DNA of 64,000 nucleotides, from NCBI GenBank assembly GCA_032622095.1, contig CP136069.1, positions 6,333,036 to 6,397,035 on the forward strand, read 5' to 3'. Positions 38,801-50,710 of the stretch are shown one piece after another. The notes under the pieces are model-generated. The model did not search any database and had not been told where the DNA came from. It was given only the letters and a program-made list of their open reading frames with translations. The DNA is from Siphonodentalium dalli. Lineage: Eukaryota; Mollusca; Scaphopoda; Gadilida; Siphonodentaliidae. Position numbers and translations under genes: made by a program. Positions within the stretch are counted from its first letter, which is position 1; each line of letters begins with the position of its first letter.

Positions 38801-41800
38801 GAAGACTGTTCAATATTCTTTCCATGAGAGAACTTCTGGTGATGTGAGGTCATTGAGTCCAGATCTGATCAGCTGAGCATCAAGCGCATGATTTATCAGC
38901 ACATTGAAGAATAAAATATGACATTTTCAGGTCTGCAAGGGTGATCCAAGATAACTGGATGTGGGTGTATATTGAATTAGTTGAATAAAGATATGCTCTC
39001 TTTGAATTGCTGAAGCATTTTCTTAAATGTGTCCAAGTTTTAGTGCTATTAACCTTCAAATGACCATACCCACCAGTGGAAATGACACACTTTTATGATA
39101 TATATCTGTATATCACTGGCTATAAAATCCAAAATACTTGTTAAATTAGGTTCTTATATCAATTGATATATGTGTCGTTGACATGCCCATGTTATGGGTC
39201 ATTTGCATTATCATGTGACTATTACCACCTTGAAATTTTTTGAAAATACCTTGAAAAATTGGCATATTTTATGAAAAATCTTACTATTTTTTTGGCTGAT
39301 GTAAGTGAAAGAAGGCATCAGCAGCAAGAATAGCCACATCAAGCATGAGATATTCATTGGACTGAAAGACCAGGCTCTGTAAAATGCATTAAAATGCTTT
39401 AAAGTGACTCCCAGGAATCAAAAATGATAAAAAGCTATTTTTTCCCTTTAGGTTACACTGGTGTAAATGTTTTCCATAGGCCTCAGTGCTAACGTTTTAG
39501 CGTATAGTGTTGGCAATATAAATGTTGGGTCCAAAATTTTCTTTAAATCTGAAAAATTGACATTTTGGGAAACTTTTTACTCAAAAAAATCATGTCTGTC
39601 TAGCAGGGAATTCGCCTTTAAATCTTATGTTTTCGTAACTAGTGTCAGAACCGCATAAAAAAATACAGTCATATTTTAGACCACACCAAAAAATTTAAAC
39701 TTCACTACAAAGGGTTAATTCCTGTGCCAATGGTTATTTTACCTATGGGAAATCATAGGGAAGAGGTGTGATGATTTTTTTTTATGTGAAAAGCACACAA
39801 GGCTATTGACCAATCAGGGCCCAGTGTCTATTTTATTCTCTCCTATATATTCCTCCCGCATCCGCTAGATGTCACTCGGAACCTTATTTACACCAGTGTA
39901 ACCTAAAGCGATAGCCCGCTTTTTCGCGGAATAATTGTAACTCCCTACATTTCTTCAGAATTGCCCATCAATGGAAAAAATGTGTTCAAAAACAATATCA
40001 CTTCTGTGGTTCTTTATTTATCACACACAATTTAACCCCACCCCCTTTAACAAATTATTCATCAAAAAAGCACAATTTTCCACCACCAGTCATGTTCAGG
40101 CCCCATTTTCACTCAGTTTTAGGGGTCTGGTGTTGCAAACTTGGATCAGCTATGGAAGACTGTTCAATATTCTTTCCATGAGAGAACTTCTGGTGATGTG
40201 AGGTCATTGAGTCCAGATCTGATCAGCTGAGCATCAAGCGCATGATTTATCAGCACATTGAAGAATAAAATATGACATTTTCAGGTCTGCAAGGGTGATC
40301 CAAGATAACTGGATGTGGGTGTATATTGAATTAGTTGAATAAAGATATGCTCTCTTTGAATTGCTGAAGCATTTTCTTAAATGTGTCCAAGTTTTAGTGC
40401 TATTAACCTTCAAATGACCATACCCACCAGTGGAAATGACACACTTTTATGATATATATCTGTATATCACTGGCTATAAAATCCAAAATACTTGTTAAAT
40501 TAGGTTCTTATATCAATTGATATATGTGTCGTTGACATGCCCATGTTATGGGTCATTTGCATTATCATGTGACTATACCACCTTGAAATTTTTTGAAAAT
40601 ACCTTGAAAAATTGGCATATTTTATGAAAAATCTTACTATTTTTTTGGCTGATGTAAGTGAAAGAAGGCATCAGCAGCAAGAATAGCCACATCAAGCATG
40701 AGATATTCATTGGACTGAAAGACCAGGCTCTGTAAAATGCATTAAAATGCTTTAAAGTGACTCCCAGGAATCAAAAATGATAAAAAGCTATTTTTTCCCT
40801 TTAGGTTACACTGGTGTAAATGTTTTCCATAGGCCTCAGTGCTAACGTTTTAGCGTATAGTGTTGGCAATATAAATGTTGGGTCCAAAATTTTCTTTAAA
40901 TCTGAAAAATTGACATTTTGGGAAACTTTTTACACAAAAAAAATCATGTCTGTCTAGCAGGGAATTCGCCTTTAAATCTTATGTTTTCGTAACTAGTGTC
41001 AGAAACCGCATAAAAAAATACAGTCATATTTTAGACCACACCAAAAAATTCAAACTTCACTACAAAGGGTTAATTCCTGTGCCAATGGTTATTTTACCTA
41101 TGGGAAATCATAGGGAAGAGGTGTGATGATTTTTTTATGTGAAAAGCACACAAGGCTATTGACCAATCAGGGCCCAGTGTCTATTTTATTCTCTCCTATA
41201 TATTCCTCCCGCATCCGCTAGATGTCACTCGGAACCTTATTTACACCAGTGTAACCTAAAGCGATAGCCCGCTTTTTCGCGGAATAATTGTAACTCCCTA
41301 CATTTCTTCAGAATTGCCCATCAATGGAAAAAATGTGTTCAAAAACAATATCACTTCTGTGGTTCTTTATTTATCACACACAATTTAACCCCACCCCCTT
41401 TAACAAATTATTCATCAAAAAAGCACAATTTTCCACCACCAGTCATGTTCAGGCCCCATTTTCACTCAGTTTTAGGGGTCTGGTGTTGCAAACTTGGATC
41501 AGCTATGGAAGACTGTTCAATATTCTTTCCATGAGAGAACTTCTGGTGATGTGAGGTCATTGAGTCCAGATCTGATCAGCTGAGCATCAAGCGCATGATT
41601 TATCAGCACATTGAAGAATAAAATATGACATTTTCAGGTCTGCAAGGGTGATCCAAGATAACTGGATGTGGGTGTATATTGAATTAGTTGAATAAAGATA
41701 TGCTCTCTTTGAATTGCTGAAGCATTTTCTTAAATGTGTCCAAGTTTTAGTGCTATTAACCTTCAAATGACCATACCCACCAGTGGAAATGACACACTTT

Positions 41801-43900
41801 TATGATATATATCTGTATATCACTGGCTATAAAATCCAAAATACTTGTTAAATTAGGTTCTTATATCAATTGATATATGTGTCGTTGACATGCCCATGTT
41901 ATGGGTCATTTGCATTATCATGTGACTATTACCACCTTGAAATTTTTTGAAAATACCTTGAAAAATTGGCATATTTTATGAAAAATCTTACTATTTTTTT
42001 GGCTGATGTAAGTGAAAGAAGGCATCAGCAGCAAGAATAGCCACATCAAGCATGAGATATTCATTGGACTGAAAGACCAGGCTCTGTAAAATGCATTAAA
42101 TGCTTTAAAGTGACTCCCAGGAATCAAAAATGATAAAAAGCTATTTTTTCCCTTAAAGCGATAGCCCGCTTTTTCGCGGAATAATTGTAACTCCCTACAT
42201 TCCTTCAGAATTGCCCATCAATGGAAAAAATGTGTTCAAAAACAATATCACTTCTGTGGTTCTTTATTTATCACACACAATTTAACCCCACCCCCTTTAA
42301 CAAATTATTCATCAAAAAAGCACAATTTTCCACCACCAGTCATGTTCAGGCCCCATTTTCACTCAGTTTTAGGGGTCTGGTGTTGCAAACTTGGATCAGC
42401 TATGGAAGACTGTTCAATATTCTTTCCATGAGAGAACTTCTGGTGATGTGAGGTCATTGAGTCCAGATCTGATCAGCTGAGCATCAAGCGCATGATTTAT
42501 CAGCACATTGAAGAATAAAATATGACATTTTCAGGTCTGCAAGGGTGATCCAAGATAACTGGATGTGGGTGTATATTGAATTAGTTGAATAAAGATATGC
42601 TCTCTTTGAATTGCTGAAGCATTTTCTTAAATGTGTCCAAGTTTTAGTGCTATTAACCTTCAAATAACCATACCCACCAGTGGAAATGACACACTTTTAT
42701 GATATATATCTGTATATCACTGGCTATAAAATCCAAAATACTTGTTAAATTAGGTTCTTATATCAATTGATATATGTGTCGTTGACATGCCCATGTTATG
42801 GGTCATTTGCATTATCATGTGACTATTACCACCTTGAAATTTTTTGAAAATACCTTGAAAAATTGGCATATTTTATGAAAAATCTTACTATTTTTTTGGC
42901 TGATGTAAGTGAAAGAAGGCATCAGCAGCAAGAATAGCCACATCAAGCATGAGATATTCATTGGACTGAAAGACCAGGCTCTGTAAAATGCATTAAAATG
43001 CTTTAAAGTGACTCCCAGGAATCAAAAATGATAAAAAGCTATTTTTTCCCTTTAGGTTACACTGGTGTAAATGTTTTCCATAGGCCTCAGTGCTAACGTT
43101 TTAGCGTATAGTGTTGGCAATATAAATGTTGGGTCCAAAATTTTCTTTAAATCTGAAAAATTGACATTTTGGGAAACTTTTTACACAAAAAAATCATGTC
43201 TGTCTAGCAGGGAATTCGCCTTTAAATCTTATGTTTTCGTAACTAGTGTCAGAACCGCATAAAAAAATACAGTCATATTTTAGACCACACCAAAAAATTC
43301 AAACTTCACTACAAAGGGTTAATTCCTGTGCCAATGGTTATTTTACCTATGGGAAATCATAGGGAAGAGGTGTGATGATTTTTTTATGTGAAAAGCACAC
43401 AAGGCTATTGACCAATCAGGGCCCAGTGTCTATTTTATTCTCTCCTATATATTCCTCCCGCATCCGCTAGATGTCACTCGGAACCTTATTTACACCAGTG
43501 TAACCTAAAGCGATAGCCCGCTTTTTCGCGGAATAATTGTAACTCCCTACATTTCTTCAGAATTGCCCATCAATGGAAAAAATGTGTTCAAAAACAATAT
43601 CACTTCTGTGGTTCTTTATTTATCACACACAATTTAACCCCCACCCCCTTTAACAAATTATTCATCAAAAAAGCACAATTTTCCACCACCAGTCATGTTC
43701 AGGCCCCATTTTCACTCAGTTTTAGGGGTCTGGTGTTGCAAACTTGGATCAGCTATGGAAGACTGTTCAATATTCTTTCCGATGAGAGAACTTCTGGTGA
43801 TGTGAGGTCATTGAGTCCAGATCTGATCAGCTGAGCATCAAGCGCATGATTTATCAGCACATTGAAGAATAAAATATGACATTTTCAGGTCTGCAAGGGT
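35393..43900 (+). repeat. Terminal block: AB dimers of ~1,353 bp, then ABB and AB
   Basis: A starts at 35393, 36746, 38099, 39451 and 40804 are spaced 1352-1353 bp apart. The sequence then goes A(40804)-B-B-A(43055)-B(truncated). Variant classes alternate along the dimers (A at 36746 and 39451 of the ACTCAAAA class, 38099, 40804 and 43055 of the ACACAAAA class), which suggests a 2.7-kb dimer-of-dimers. Small indels increase toward the gap (for example near 40576, 40934, 42099, 43638 and 43782). Confidence 0.85.
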
Positions 43901-44000
43901 NNNNNNNNNNNNNNNNNNNNNNNNNNNNNNNNNNNNNNNNNNNNNNNNNNNNNNNNNNNNNNNNNNNNNNNNNNNNNNNNNNNNNNNNNNNNNNNNNNNN
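43901..44000. other. Assembly gap (100 N)
   Basis: Exactly 100 N lie inside a B module, 395 bp after its start. A round 100-N run is the convention for a gap of unknown size. The sequence right of the gap does not resume module B, so neither the array length nor its right boundary is known. Confidence 0.98.
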
Positions 44001-44460
44001 CATGGATCCGCCTGAGTGAACATAATTGTCATTCGCTCCATATAATAAGCTACATACACTGGCCCAGAAAACAGGAAACGCGTCGTTTTGAATGTAGTAT
44101 GCACATTTTCCAGGATGAGGTCCCCCGAACCCCCACGTACGAGAGGGGGTGTATTCTCCCTTTCGTGCTCTCTCCCAATCTCCGCTTCCCGGCTCGGTTG
44201 ATGCCATACACATCAAATATGCATCACTACATAGCGCCTTTAATTTTTTCTGGAACCGCCACTGCATGGATGCAATGTATATAATTGAATGACTACAATA
44301 GCAGTCCAGTGCATTTCATATAGGAGGAAACATGGGTAGGGGACATACTGGATTGACTAATTTGACGTTGTCCATCTGTCTGTCCGTCCGAGGAATATAT
44401 CTCAGCCATGGGTTGTCGGATATCAATGAAAGTTAGTATGGATGTTCGCCATCTTGAGTG
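44001..44460. other. Unique-looking stretch after the gap, no gene recognised
   Basis: It contains a TCTGTCTGTCCGTCCGAGG phrase near 44375. Reading frames that cross the N run on the minus strand are meaningless. Confidence 0.4.
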
Positions 44461-44462
44461 CT

Positions 44463-44994
44463 TTCAAAGAGAGGGGCGCTATGTAGGGGGGGGGCTCAAA
44501 GAGAGGGGCGCTATGTAGGGGGGGCTCAAAGAGAGGGGCGCTATGTAGGGGGGGGGGCTCAAAGAGAGGGGCGCTATGTAGGGGGGGGCTCAAAGAGAGG
44601 GGCGCTATGTAGGGGGGGGGCTCAAAGAGAGGGGCGCTATGTAGGGGGGCTCAAAGAGAGGGGCGCTATGTAGGGGGGGGCTCAAAGAGAGGGGCGCTAT
44701 GTAGGGGGCTCAAAGAGAGGGGCGCTATGTAGGGGGGGGGCTCAAGGAGAGGGGCGCTATGTAGGGGGGGGCTCAAAGAGAGGGGCGCTATGTAGGGGGG
44801 GGGGCTCAAAGAGAGGGGCGCTATGTAGGGGGGGCTCAAGGAGAGGGGCGCTATGTAGGGGGGGGCTCAAAGAGAGGGGCGCTATGTAGGGGGGGGGCTC
44901 AAAGAGAGGGGCGCTATGTAGGGGGGGGCTCAAAGAGAGGGGCGCTATGTAGGGGGCTCAAAGAGAGGGGCGCTATGTAGGGGGGGGGCTCAAA
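44463..44994 (+). repeat. G-rich ~30-bp minisatellite, 17 copies
   Basis: The unit CTCAAAGAGAGGGGCGCTAT followed by GTA and a run of 5 to 10 G is repeated 17 times; length differences lie almost wholly in the G-run. Two units carry CTCAAGGAGAG. Each unit has a GGGG and a longer G-run on the plus strand, so adjacent units could form G-quadruplexes. The open frame across the first copies is a by-product. Confidence 0.95.
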
Positions 44995-45167
44995 CATGGC
45001 AAATTTCCGTTCCAGTGTTAACATTATTTCTCTTCTTTCTTTGTTTGGAAATATTGCTGTTTTTGTCTTGAAAGTTGTATTCCATCGATCCAATCCATGT
45101 TTGTGTATGGAACCTTTGTGTATATGATATTGTATGTATATACATCTGCACCAGGCCGGAGTATAAG

Positions 45168-45587
45168 GTGCCTGTCATTTGCAGAATGAGGTCCCTAGAG
45201 GGTGTATTTAGTGATGCTATCCCGCATAGCGGGCTAGCATCACTAAATTCACCATCTGGGACCTCATTCTGCTTAGGCCTCATTTTATATGGAAAGTTTC
45301 TTTATATTCAAATTTCTATAAAAATTTATTCACATAGTTTCTATATCTTTTTTAGTTTAGTTTCTCTATTTCCACAAATTTGGCAGACGACACATTGCAT
45401 AATCGAGATTCCCAATGGGTGTACATCACAATATTCACCATTTGGGAACTTCAATCTGAGACTATGTCTCACATAGCAGATGAGGCAATGAAGAATGAGG
45501 TCCACAGATGGTGAATTTGGTGATGCTATGTGGGATAGCATCACTACATTCACCCTCTGGGGACCTCATTGTGCAAATGACAGGCAC
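45168..45587. mobile_element. Foldback element with two internal hairpins
   Basis: The ends GTGCCTGTCATTTGC (45168) and GCAAATGACAGGCAC (to 45587) are exact reverse complements. Just inside each end is a hairpin of the same family, at 45181-45272 and about 45493-45572. Both are built from GAATGAGGTCC, a GTGATGCTAT segment and a GGACCTCATT segment, and a third degenerate member lies between them. No protein is encoded. It ends about 10 bp before the sulfotransferase homology. Confidence 0.8.
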
Positions 45588-45596
45588 ACTAAACTC

Positions 45597-46483
45597 AGAC
45601 TTGGTAGAGTATGGAATTATTTATAATGCACCCGGGCATGATCTGCACAGTCGGTATACAACCACTATCCAACCTCTTGTTTCGACTTGTTTCAGTTATA
45701 CACAGCCACATGAGATTTATAAGAGAATAGAGGGCACACTGGACGCTATTTTCAACTGTAACTTCAGTATGATTGATGTTGGGACATTGACTCACGACTC
45801 GTTTCTGGGGCGTAGCAGATCCCTCATTACATACAGGAGATGTTTAGCATTCCTTCCGATAGACAAGTGCTTGAAACATTTGCAATTAGCCTGCACCAGG
45901 GCGTCCATCAGAGTGGTCAAGACTATACGATTTCACCTCCCACCGATAGACGGCGTTCGAAACCTGATGGAAAAATATCCCGACATGTACCTCATACATT
46001 TAGTGAGAGATCCAAGGGGGATAATCAATTCAAGATTATCAATAAAAGCTACAACGCCGGACGATTTAGATTCCGATGTTACAAGAATCTGTAATGATAT
46101 GTGTGCTGATCTGCTAGCTGCGCATGCGCTCCGGGTGTTATTTCATGGGCGAGTTATGAATATGCTTTATGAGAATTTGGCTGATGATCCACTGGAGCTG
46201 TCAAAAGACCTTTACCACTGTGTTTCTTGGAGTTGAGTCGCCATATCACGTGACAGAGTGGCTGACGAAAAACACTGCGTTTAAAACGTCAGAAAACAAA
46301 AATTATGAAACATCAAGGGCCAATTCTTCTTTAACGGCCATCAAATGGCGGACTACTATGAAGTGGGACTATGTCCAACGCATAGATGACATCTGCGCTG
46401 ATGTATACGACACCTATGGTTATTTGCCGGCTCATAATGTGACGTCACTGAGAGACCTCAGTTATCCACTAAGGGTATACTAA
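45597..46483 (+). pseudogene. Carbohydrate (Gal/GalNAc/GlcNAc-6-type) sulfotransferase fragment, frameshifted
   Basis: The frame from about 45597 matches the Golgi carbohydrate sulfotransferases of the CHST1/3/5/6 group, which move sulfate from PAPS to the 6-hydroxyl of sugars in keratan or chondroitin-type glycans. Visible landmarks are a PGHDLHSR segment near the start, RVVKTIRF (about 45910), the 3'-phosphosulfate-binding loop HLVRDPRGIINSR (about 45994-46032), and MLYENLADDP followed by a DLYHCV helix. At about 46217-46226 a one-base shift moves the frame; the new frame continues LGVESPYHVTEWL, then WRTTMKWDYVQRI and a Tyr-Gly-Tyr near the C-terminus, ending TAA at 46481. The N-terminal membrane anchor and the 5'-PAPS loop (Arg-Ser-Gly-Ser-Ser type) are missing; a foldback element lies where they should be. 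A TAAACTCAG before 45597 could be a splice acceptor, so an upstream exon beyond the gap is possible. It is a pseudogene unless the shift is a sequencing error. Confidence 0.8.
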
Positions 46484-46488
46484 AAATG

Positions 46489-46598
46489 TGACCCGCCATA
46501 TAACCCACAGGGAGCCTCACACAGATGGAAGCATGCACTACATATAGGCATATAGTGTCGTCTGCTCCAGGCTGTGTGGGGCTCTCTATGGGTCGATA
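46489..46598 (+). repeat. Partial relative of the TGACCCGCC foldback family
   Basis: It starts TGACCCGCCATATAACCC and contains GTGTCGTCTGCTC and GGGGCTCTCTATGGG, phrases found in the interior of the intact element at 60.1-60.5 kb. It abuts the next member directly. Confidence 0.65.
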
Positions 46599-46968
46599 GA
46601 CCCGCCATATCAAATCCAGTCGTAAGTCGGGATTTTTTTTACCCTGCGCCAGTGCATTCTCTTATATATGCGAGTCGACCATAGGTCGCCTCGCATATAT
46701 AAGAGAATGTATTGGCCTAACAATTTTGTATCATGTTTTTTAGATAAATGTTTCTTACAATGTTTCTTCTCGTCTGCTCATGTTTGTCTGGGGGTCTGTA
46801 TGGGTGAAATTATAAAATTGTTAAAGAATACAAGAACAAATTATTAAAATTGTAAAAAATTGTTAGGCCAATGCATTCTCTTATATATGCGAGGCGACCT
46901 ATGGTCGACTCGCATATATAAGAGAATGCATTGGCACAGGGTACGACTGGATTTGATATGGCGGGTCA
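46599..46968. mobile_element. TGACCCGCC-family foldback MITE, copy 1
   Basis: The ends are GACCCGCCATATCAAATCCA and its reverse complement (to 46968). Two 67-bp near-perfect hairpins sit just inside the ends at 46649-46715 and 46868-46934; each is CCAATGCATTCTCTTATATA, TGCGAG, a short centre and the complement. The right subterminal segment is shortened compared with the 60-kb copy. Confidence 0.85.
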
Positions 46969-47074
46969 CAAATTAGGAATTCAGTATAGATCATGCCTCG
47001 AATCTCCGCTAGTGACGGTGACTTTATAACATAGAAAATAGAACGGAAGTAATTTATTTCTAGGTTATATGTTC

Positions 47075-47285
47075 TAATAATGTATTTCGCGTTAGGTGAA
47101 GGCCGCAGCTCGAGATTGCATGGTTTAGGCGACTTGTGTGAGCTACTTTCTCCATACACATGAATTGATTACCCTCGGGGAACATATTATGATCGCAATC
47201 GATGGACAGCGAAATCAGCTCACAAAAGTCACCTAAATCATGTAATCTCGAGCTGGGCCTTCACCTAATGTGAAATACATTATTA
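47075..47285. mobile_element. Foldback element, TAATAATGTATTTC family, complete
   Basis: The left arm runs TAATAATGTATTTCGCGTTA, GGTGAAGGCC, then CTCGAGATT and GTGAGCT; the right arm is the inverted series ending AATACATTATTA at 47285. Arms are about 75 bp around a loop of about 60 bp. Confidence 0.8.
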
Positions 47286-47312
47286 AGGAAATGGTATTAA
47301 CGAAGATATATG

Positions 47313-47738
47313 TGACCCGCCATATCAAATCCAGTCGTAAGTCGGGATTCCCCCCCCTGTGCCAATGCATTCTCTTATATATGCGAGTCGACAATAAGTC
47401 GCCTCGCATATATAAGAGAATGCATTGGCCTAACAATTTTTTACAATTTTAATAATTTGTTCTTGTATTCTTTAACAATTTTATAATTTTACCCAGACAA
47501 ACATGAGCAGACGACACTCTTCTATATGATTCTATATATGTGTGGGGCTCCCTGCAGGGTAATGGATGTTTTTTTTATTTTATGTCCTAAAAATTGTAAG
47601 AAACATTTATTTAAAAAAAATTATAAAAAAATTGTTAGGCCAATGCATTCTCTTATATATGCGAGGCGACCTATGGTCGACTCGCATATATAAGAGAATG
47701 CATTGGCACAGGGTAAAAATAATCCCAACTTACGACTT
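47313..47738. mobile_element. TGACCCGCC-family foldback MITE, copy 2 (right end truncated)
   Basis: The left end TGACCCGCCATATCAAATCC and both 67-bp hairpins are present. The right terminal repeat stops at AACTTACGACTT and is replaced directly by a half copy of the TAATAATGTATTTC-family foldback. Confidence 0.85.
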
Positions 47739-47741
47739 ATG

Positions 47742-47822
47742 ACAGCGAAATCAGCTCACAAAAGTCGCCTAAATCATGTAATCTCGAGCTGGACCTTCAC
47801 CTAATGTGAAATACATGATTTA
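47742..47822. mobile_element. Half copy of the TAATAATGTATTTC-family foldback
   Basis: It matches the right arm at 47211-47285 (CAGCGAAATCAGCTCACAAA, CTCGAGCTGG, CTTCACCTAATGTGAAATAC). Its left arm is missing. Confidence 0.8.
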
Positions 47823-47989
47823 GGAACAGGTATAAAGTAAGAAATATTTTACCTGTTTTATTTTAATGTTAATAAAGTTCTCACATTTTCAAAAAGTTCC
47901 CAGGTTTTGAACTGGTGGAATATTATATCACATGAAACCCCTATTATATCATTAAAAAATTTACATATTAACTTATCTCTCACTTGTTA

Positions 47990-48230
47990 TGAATAGGCGC
48001 ATGGTTCCAGGGCGGCGCGTGCAAATTAGTTGCATATCACTTAGCATCACGCCAACAAAATTACCGCGCTGCTTTACATTGATTCAGGCGGATTCATTCT
48101 ATTTCGAAAAACTGCGCATGACAACAACACCAGACAATGCAAAAATGATTGCTTTGTTCATGAAAATTACATTATTGTCCAATTTCGTTGCACTAACGAA
48201 AATAGACACAAAACAGAGGCAAGTGTTGTG
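47990..48230. other. Short unique-looking stretch, no gene recognised
   Basis: A 102-codon plus-strand frame starts at 47989 but its last part is translated ATC repeat, and no domain is visible. Confidence 0.35.
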
Positions 48231-49317
48231 TCTATCACTATGCATTATCACCATCACCATGCATTATCATATTCATCATAATCATCACCATCATTAGCAT
48301 CGTCGTCATCGTCGTCATTATCACCACTATCATGCAATCACAATAATCGTCAACGCACTCACCATTTCATCATCGTCATTATCACCATCATTCTCATCAT
48401 CACAATCATCATCAGTATCATCACAATCATCCTCATCATATGTGTTGTTTTATATATAGTTTCTACTCTTCATATAATGGAGGTAATAAAGATATATATG
48501 CTATCCTCATCATCATCATCTATCATCACCAATATCATTGTTGTCGTCATCAGTGTTTATGTAATCGGCATCATCATCGTCATTATCATCGCAATCATCA
48601 TCGTCATCATTATCACCACTATCATGCAATCATCACAATCGCCAACGTACTCGCTATATCACATCATCGTCATCACCACAAGCAACATCATCATCATCAT
48701 CATCATTATCACCACCACTATCATCATCATCACCATCATCATCACCAACATCATCATCATCATCATCATCATTATCACCACCACTATCATCATCATCACC
48801 ATCATCATCACCACAAGCAACATTATCATTAGCATCACCACTATCATGCAATCATGATCATCGTCAACGTACTCGCCATTTCATTGTCGTCATCGTCATC
48901 ACCACCACTATCATCATCATCATCATCACCATCACCATCAGCAATATCATTATCACCGTCACTATCACCATACATTATCATAATCATCATCATCATAATC
49001 ATCGCCATCATCATCATCATCATCGTCATCAACATTATCATTATCACCACCACTATCATCATCATCATCATCGTCATCATCATTATCATTAGCAACACCA
49101 CCATCATGCAATCATCATAATCGTCTACGTACTCGCCATTTCATTGTCGTCATCGTCATCACTACCATCATCATCACCATCATCATCGTTATCATCAGCT
49201 ATGATCATCATCACCATCATCATCGTCGTCGTTATCATCATCGATGTTATCATCATCGATGTTATCATCGCCATCGTCAGTAGTATCCTCGTCGTCGTCA
49301 TAATTAATAATCATCAT
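48231..49317. repeat. ~1.1-kb ATC trinucleotide repeat region with embedded longer period
   Basis: Nearly the whole stretch is imperfect ATC/CAT repeats. A phrase with CTATCATGCAATCA, then an ATCGTCAACG-like segment and CTCGCCATTTCA, recurs near 48331, 48621, 48842 and 49104, so a minisatellite of roughly 220-290 bp is superimposed. Six-frame translations give poly-His, poly-Ile/Ser and poly-Asp/Met; none is a gene. Confidence 0.95.
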
Positions 49318-49782
49318 TTGTCGATCCCTTTCAGTCCTATTTTAATCAGAATAACTAAGATTTTTGTTCGGGGTTCGGGGTTACCCGTAGCTAATTATTT
49401 TTGTAGAATTTCCATCTAGATGGTTCTTTCCAATAATATCGTGGACATATATATAGATCGATATAGTGAATATTTATCGTCGTTTGATTTGCAACAAGTG
49501 AACTCGGAGCATATAATTGATAGTACAAACCACTATTATGATGATCATGTTGTTTAAAATACGTATCAATTGACATATACGCACCCGTTCCCTCATTAAA
49601 ATAAACATATTTCGCCCATGTTAGGGGACCTCCGCGAATTCGGGAAACTCCGCAAATAGGGACCTACTGCAAATCGTCACACCGACATGACATTTGGGAA
49701 TTCCCATGTTTATTTATATATTTCTGACGTCACATGAACAAATTTTCTTCAACATAGCCACCAGATACCTCTAGCGTCAATT
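49318..49782. other. Intergenic stretch, nothing recognised
   Basis: AT-rich, no domain, RNA gene or clear repeat. Confidence 0.4.
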
Positions 49783-49988
49783 GCGGTTTTAGTTATTAGT
49801 TTTACAATAAGTTATTAATTTTACAATAAGGTCTATTAGTTTTACAATAAGTTATTAGTTTTACAATAAGTTAATTACGGTTTTAGTTATTAGTTTTATA
49901 ATAAGTTATTAGTTTTACAATAAGGTCTATTAATTTTACAATAAGTTATTAGTTTTACAATAAGTTAATTACGGTTTTAGTTATTAGT
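49783..49988 (+). repeat. TTATTAGTTTTACAATAAG minisatellite with ~94-bp higher-order unit
   Basis: The 18-19-bp unit TTATTAGTTTTACAATAAG repeats with variants. The longer block GGTTTTAGTTATTAGTTTTA through AAGTTAATTAC is present about twice, starting near 49784 and 49876, with a third start near 49974. Confidence 0.9.
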
Positions 49989-50210
49989 CAGTCTGTAACT
50001 TGGCTGTTGACATGCATGTAGGATAATTATATAAGAAGAATAATAGAACAGAGTAAATTTATGTTACCAATAAAGGCCTTCATTGGGTAAAGGTTACAAA
50101 GTGATATAACAAAGATGTAGCATAAAGTGAGTACCATTTAGGCAAGGAAAAATATGAACCTATAAAGTTACCATGGCATCTTTAATTAAATTACGCATAT
50201 ATAGAATTAA

Positions 50211-50710
50211 AAAGGCATAATCGGAATTAACGCTCGCAAATTATTATTTCATTGGCTTCGGGGGTGAAAAAAAAATGTTTGTTTCGAGTCGAGGAACCCA
50301 TTCATCAAAGCTCAGAGTGATCAGATATAGAATTTTTAAATCTATTATTTGTCACCACCGGTACTTTTTAGTGGCATGCATGGTAAAAAGTCGCCGAGAA
50401 GATGGTCTCGGAATAAATTGCGAATGAAGATGTAACTCTAAAATTAAGTGGCTTTTGTGTGTCAAATATTTGACAAACCGGCCAAATTTCGTTGAACAAA
50501 ATGTTGATAAATAACAGGTTTGGGGAAATTTTATACTATATACTATATTTGACTGTGGTTAACATTATTTTTTGGCAATTAATCGATTCTGATGCATGGT
50601 AACTGAAGCGGCATTTCGAACAAAAAATGTTGTTGTAGTTGTTGTTGTTGTTGTTGTTGTTGTTGTTGGAATCTGATGATATGGGGACCATCGAATCGGA
50701 TTGAGTACCA
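50211..50710. mobile_element. TTAA-flanked MITE, diverged copy
   Basis: It is bounded by TTAA at 50207-50210 and 50711-50714. It shares with the 59.5-kb copy the phrases GGCTTCGGGGGTGAAAAA, TTCGAGTCGAGGAACC, GTGATCAGATAT and the right end CGGATTGAGTACC. A GTT microsatellite expanded inside it at 50629-50668, where the 59.5-kb copy has only TTTGTTGTTGG. Confidence 0.75.
50629..50668. repeat. GTT microsatellite
   Basis: About 13 GTT units with one GTA interruption, inside the TTAA-flanked MITE. Confidence 0.95.

Larger units (their letters stand above)
14686..43900 (+). repeat. ~29-kb two-module higher-order satellite array (modules A and B)
   Basis: Module A starts at 14686, 16936, 19184, 21434, 23684, 26832, 28185, 30436, 31789, 34040, 35393, 36746, 38099, 39451, 40804 and 43055. 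Module B starts at 15137, 16035, 17387, 18285, 19635, 20533, 21885, 22783, 24135, 25033, 25931, 27284, 28637, 29535, 30888, 32241, 33139, 34492, 35845, 37198, 38550, 39904, 41257, 42154 and 43506 (the last cut by the gap). All copies share one orientation and are nearly identical; most differences are single bases or homopolymer steps. The order is ABB x4, ABBB, AB, ABB, AB, ABB, AB x6, ABB, AB. The 63- and 76-codon frames that recur in A and B are open only because the DNA is identical; they have no known domain. The left edge abuts the split repeat (ending 14615) and the right edge is an assembly gap. Confidence 0.97.
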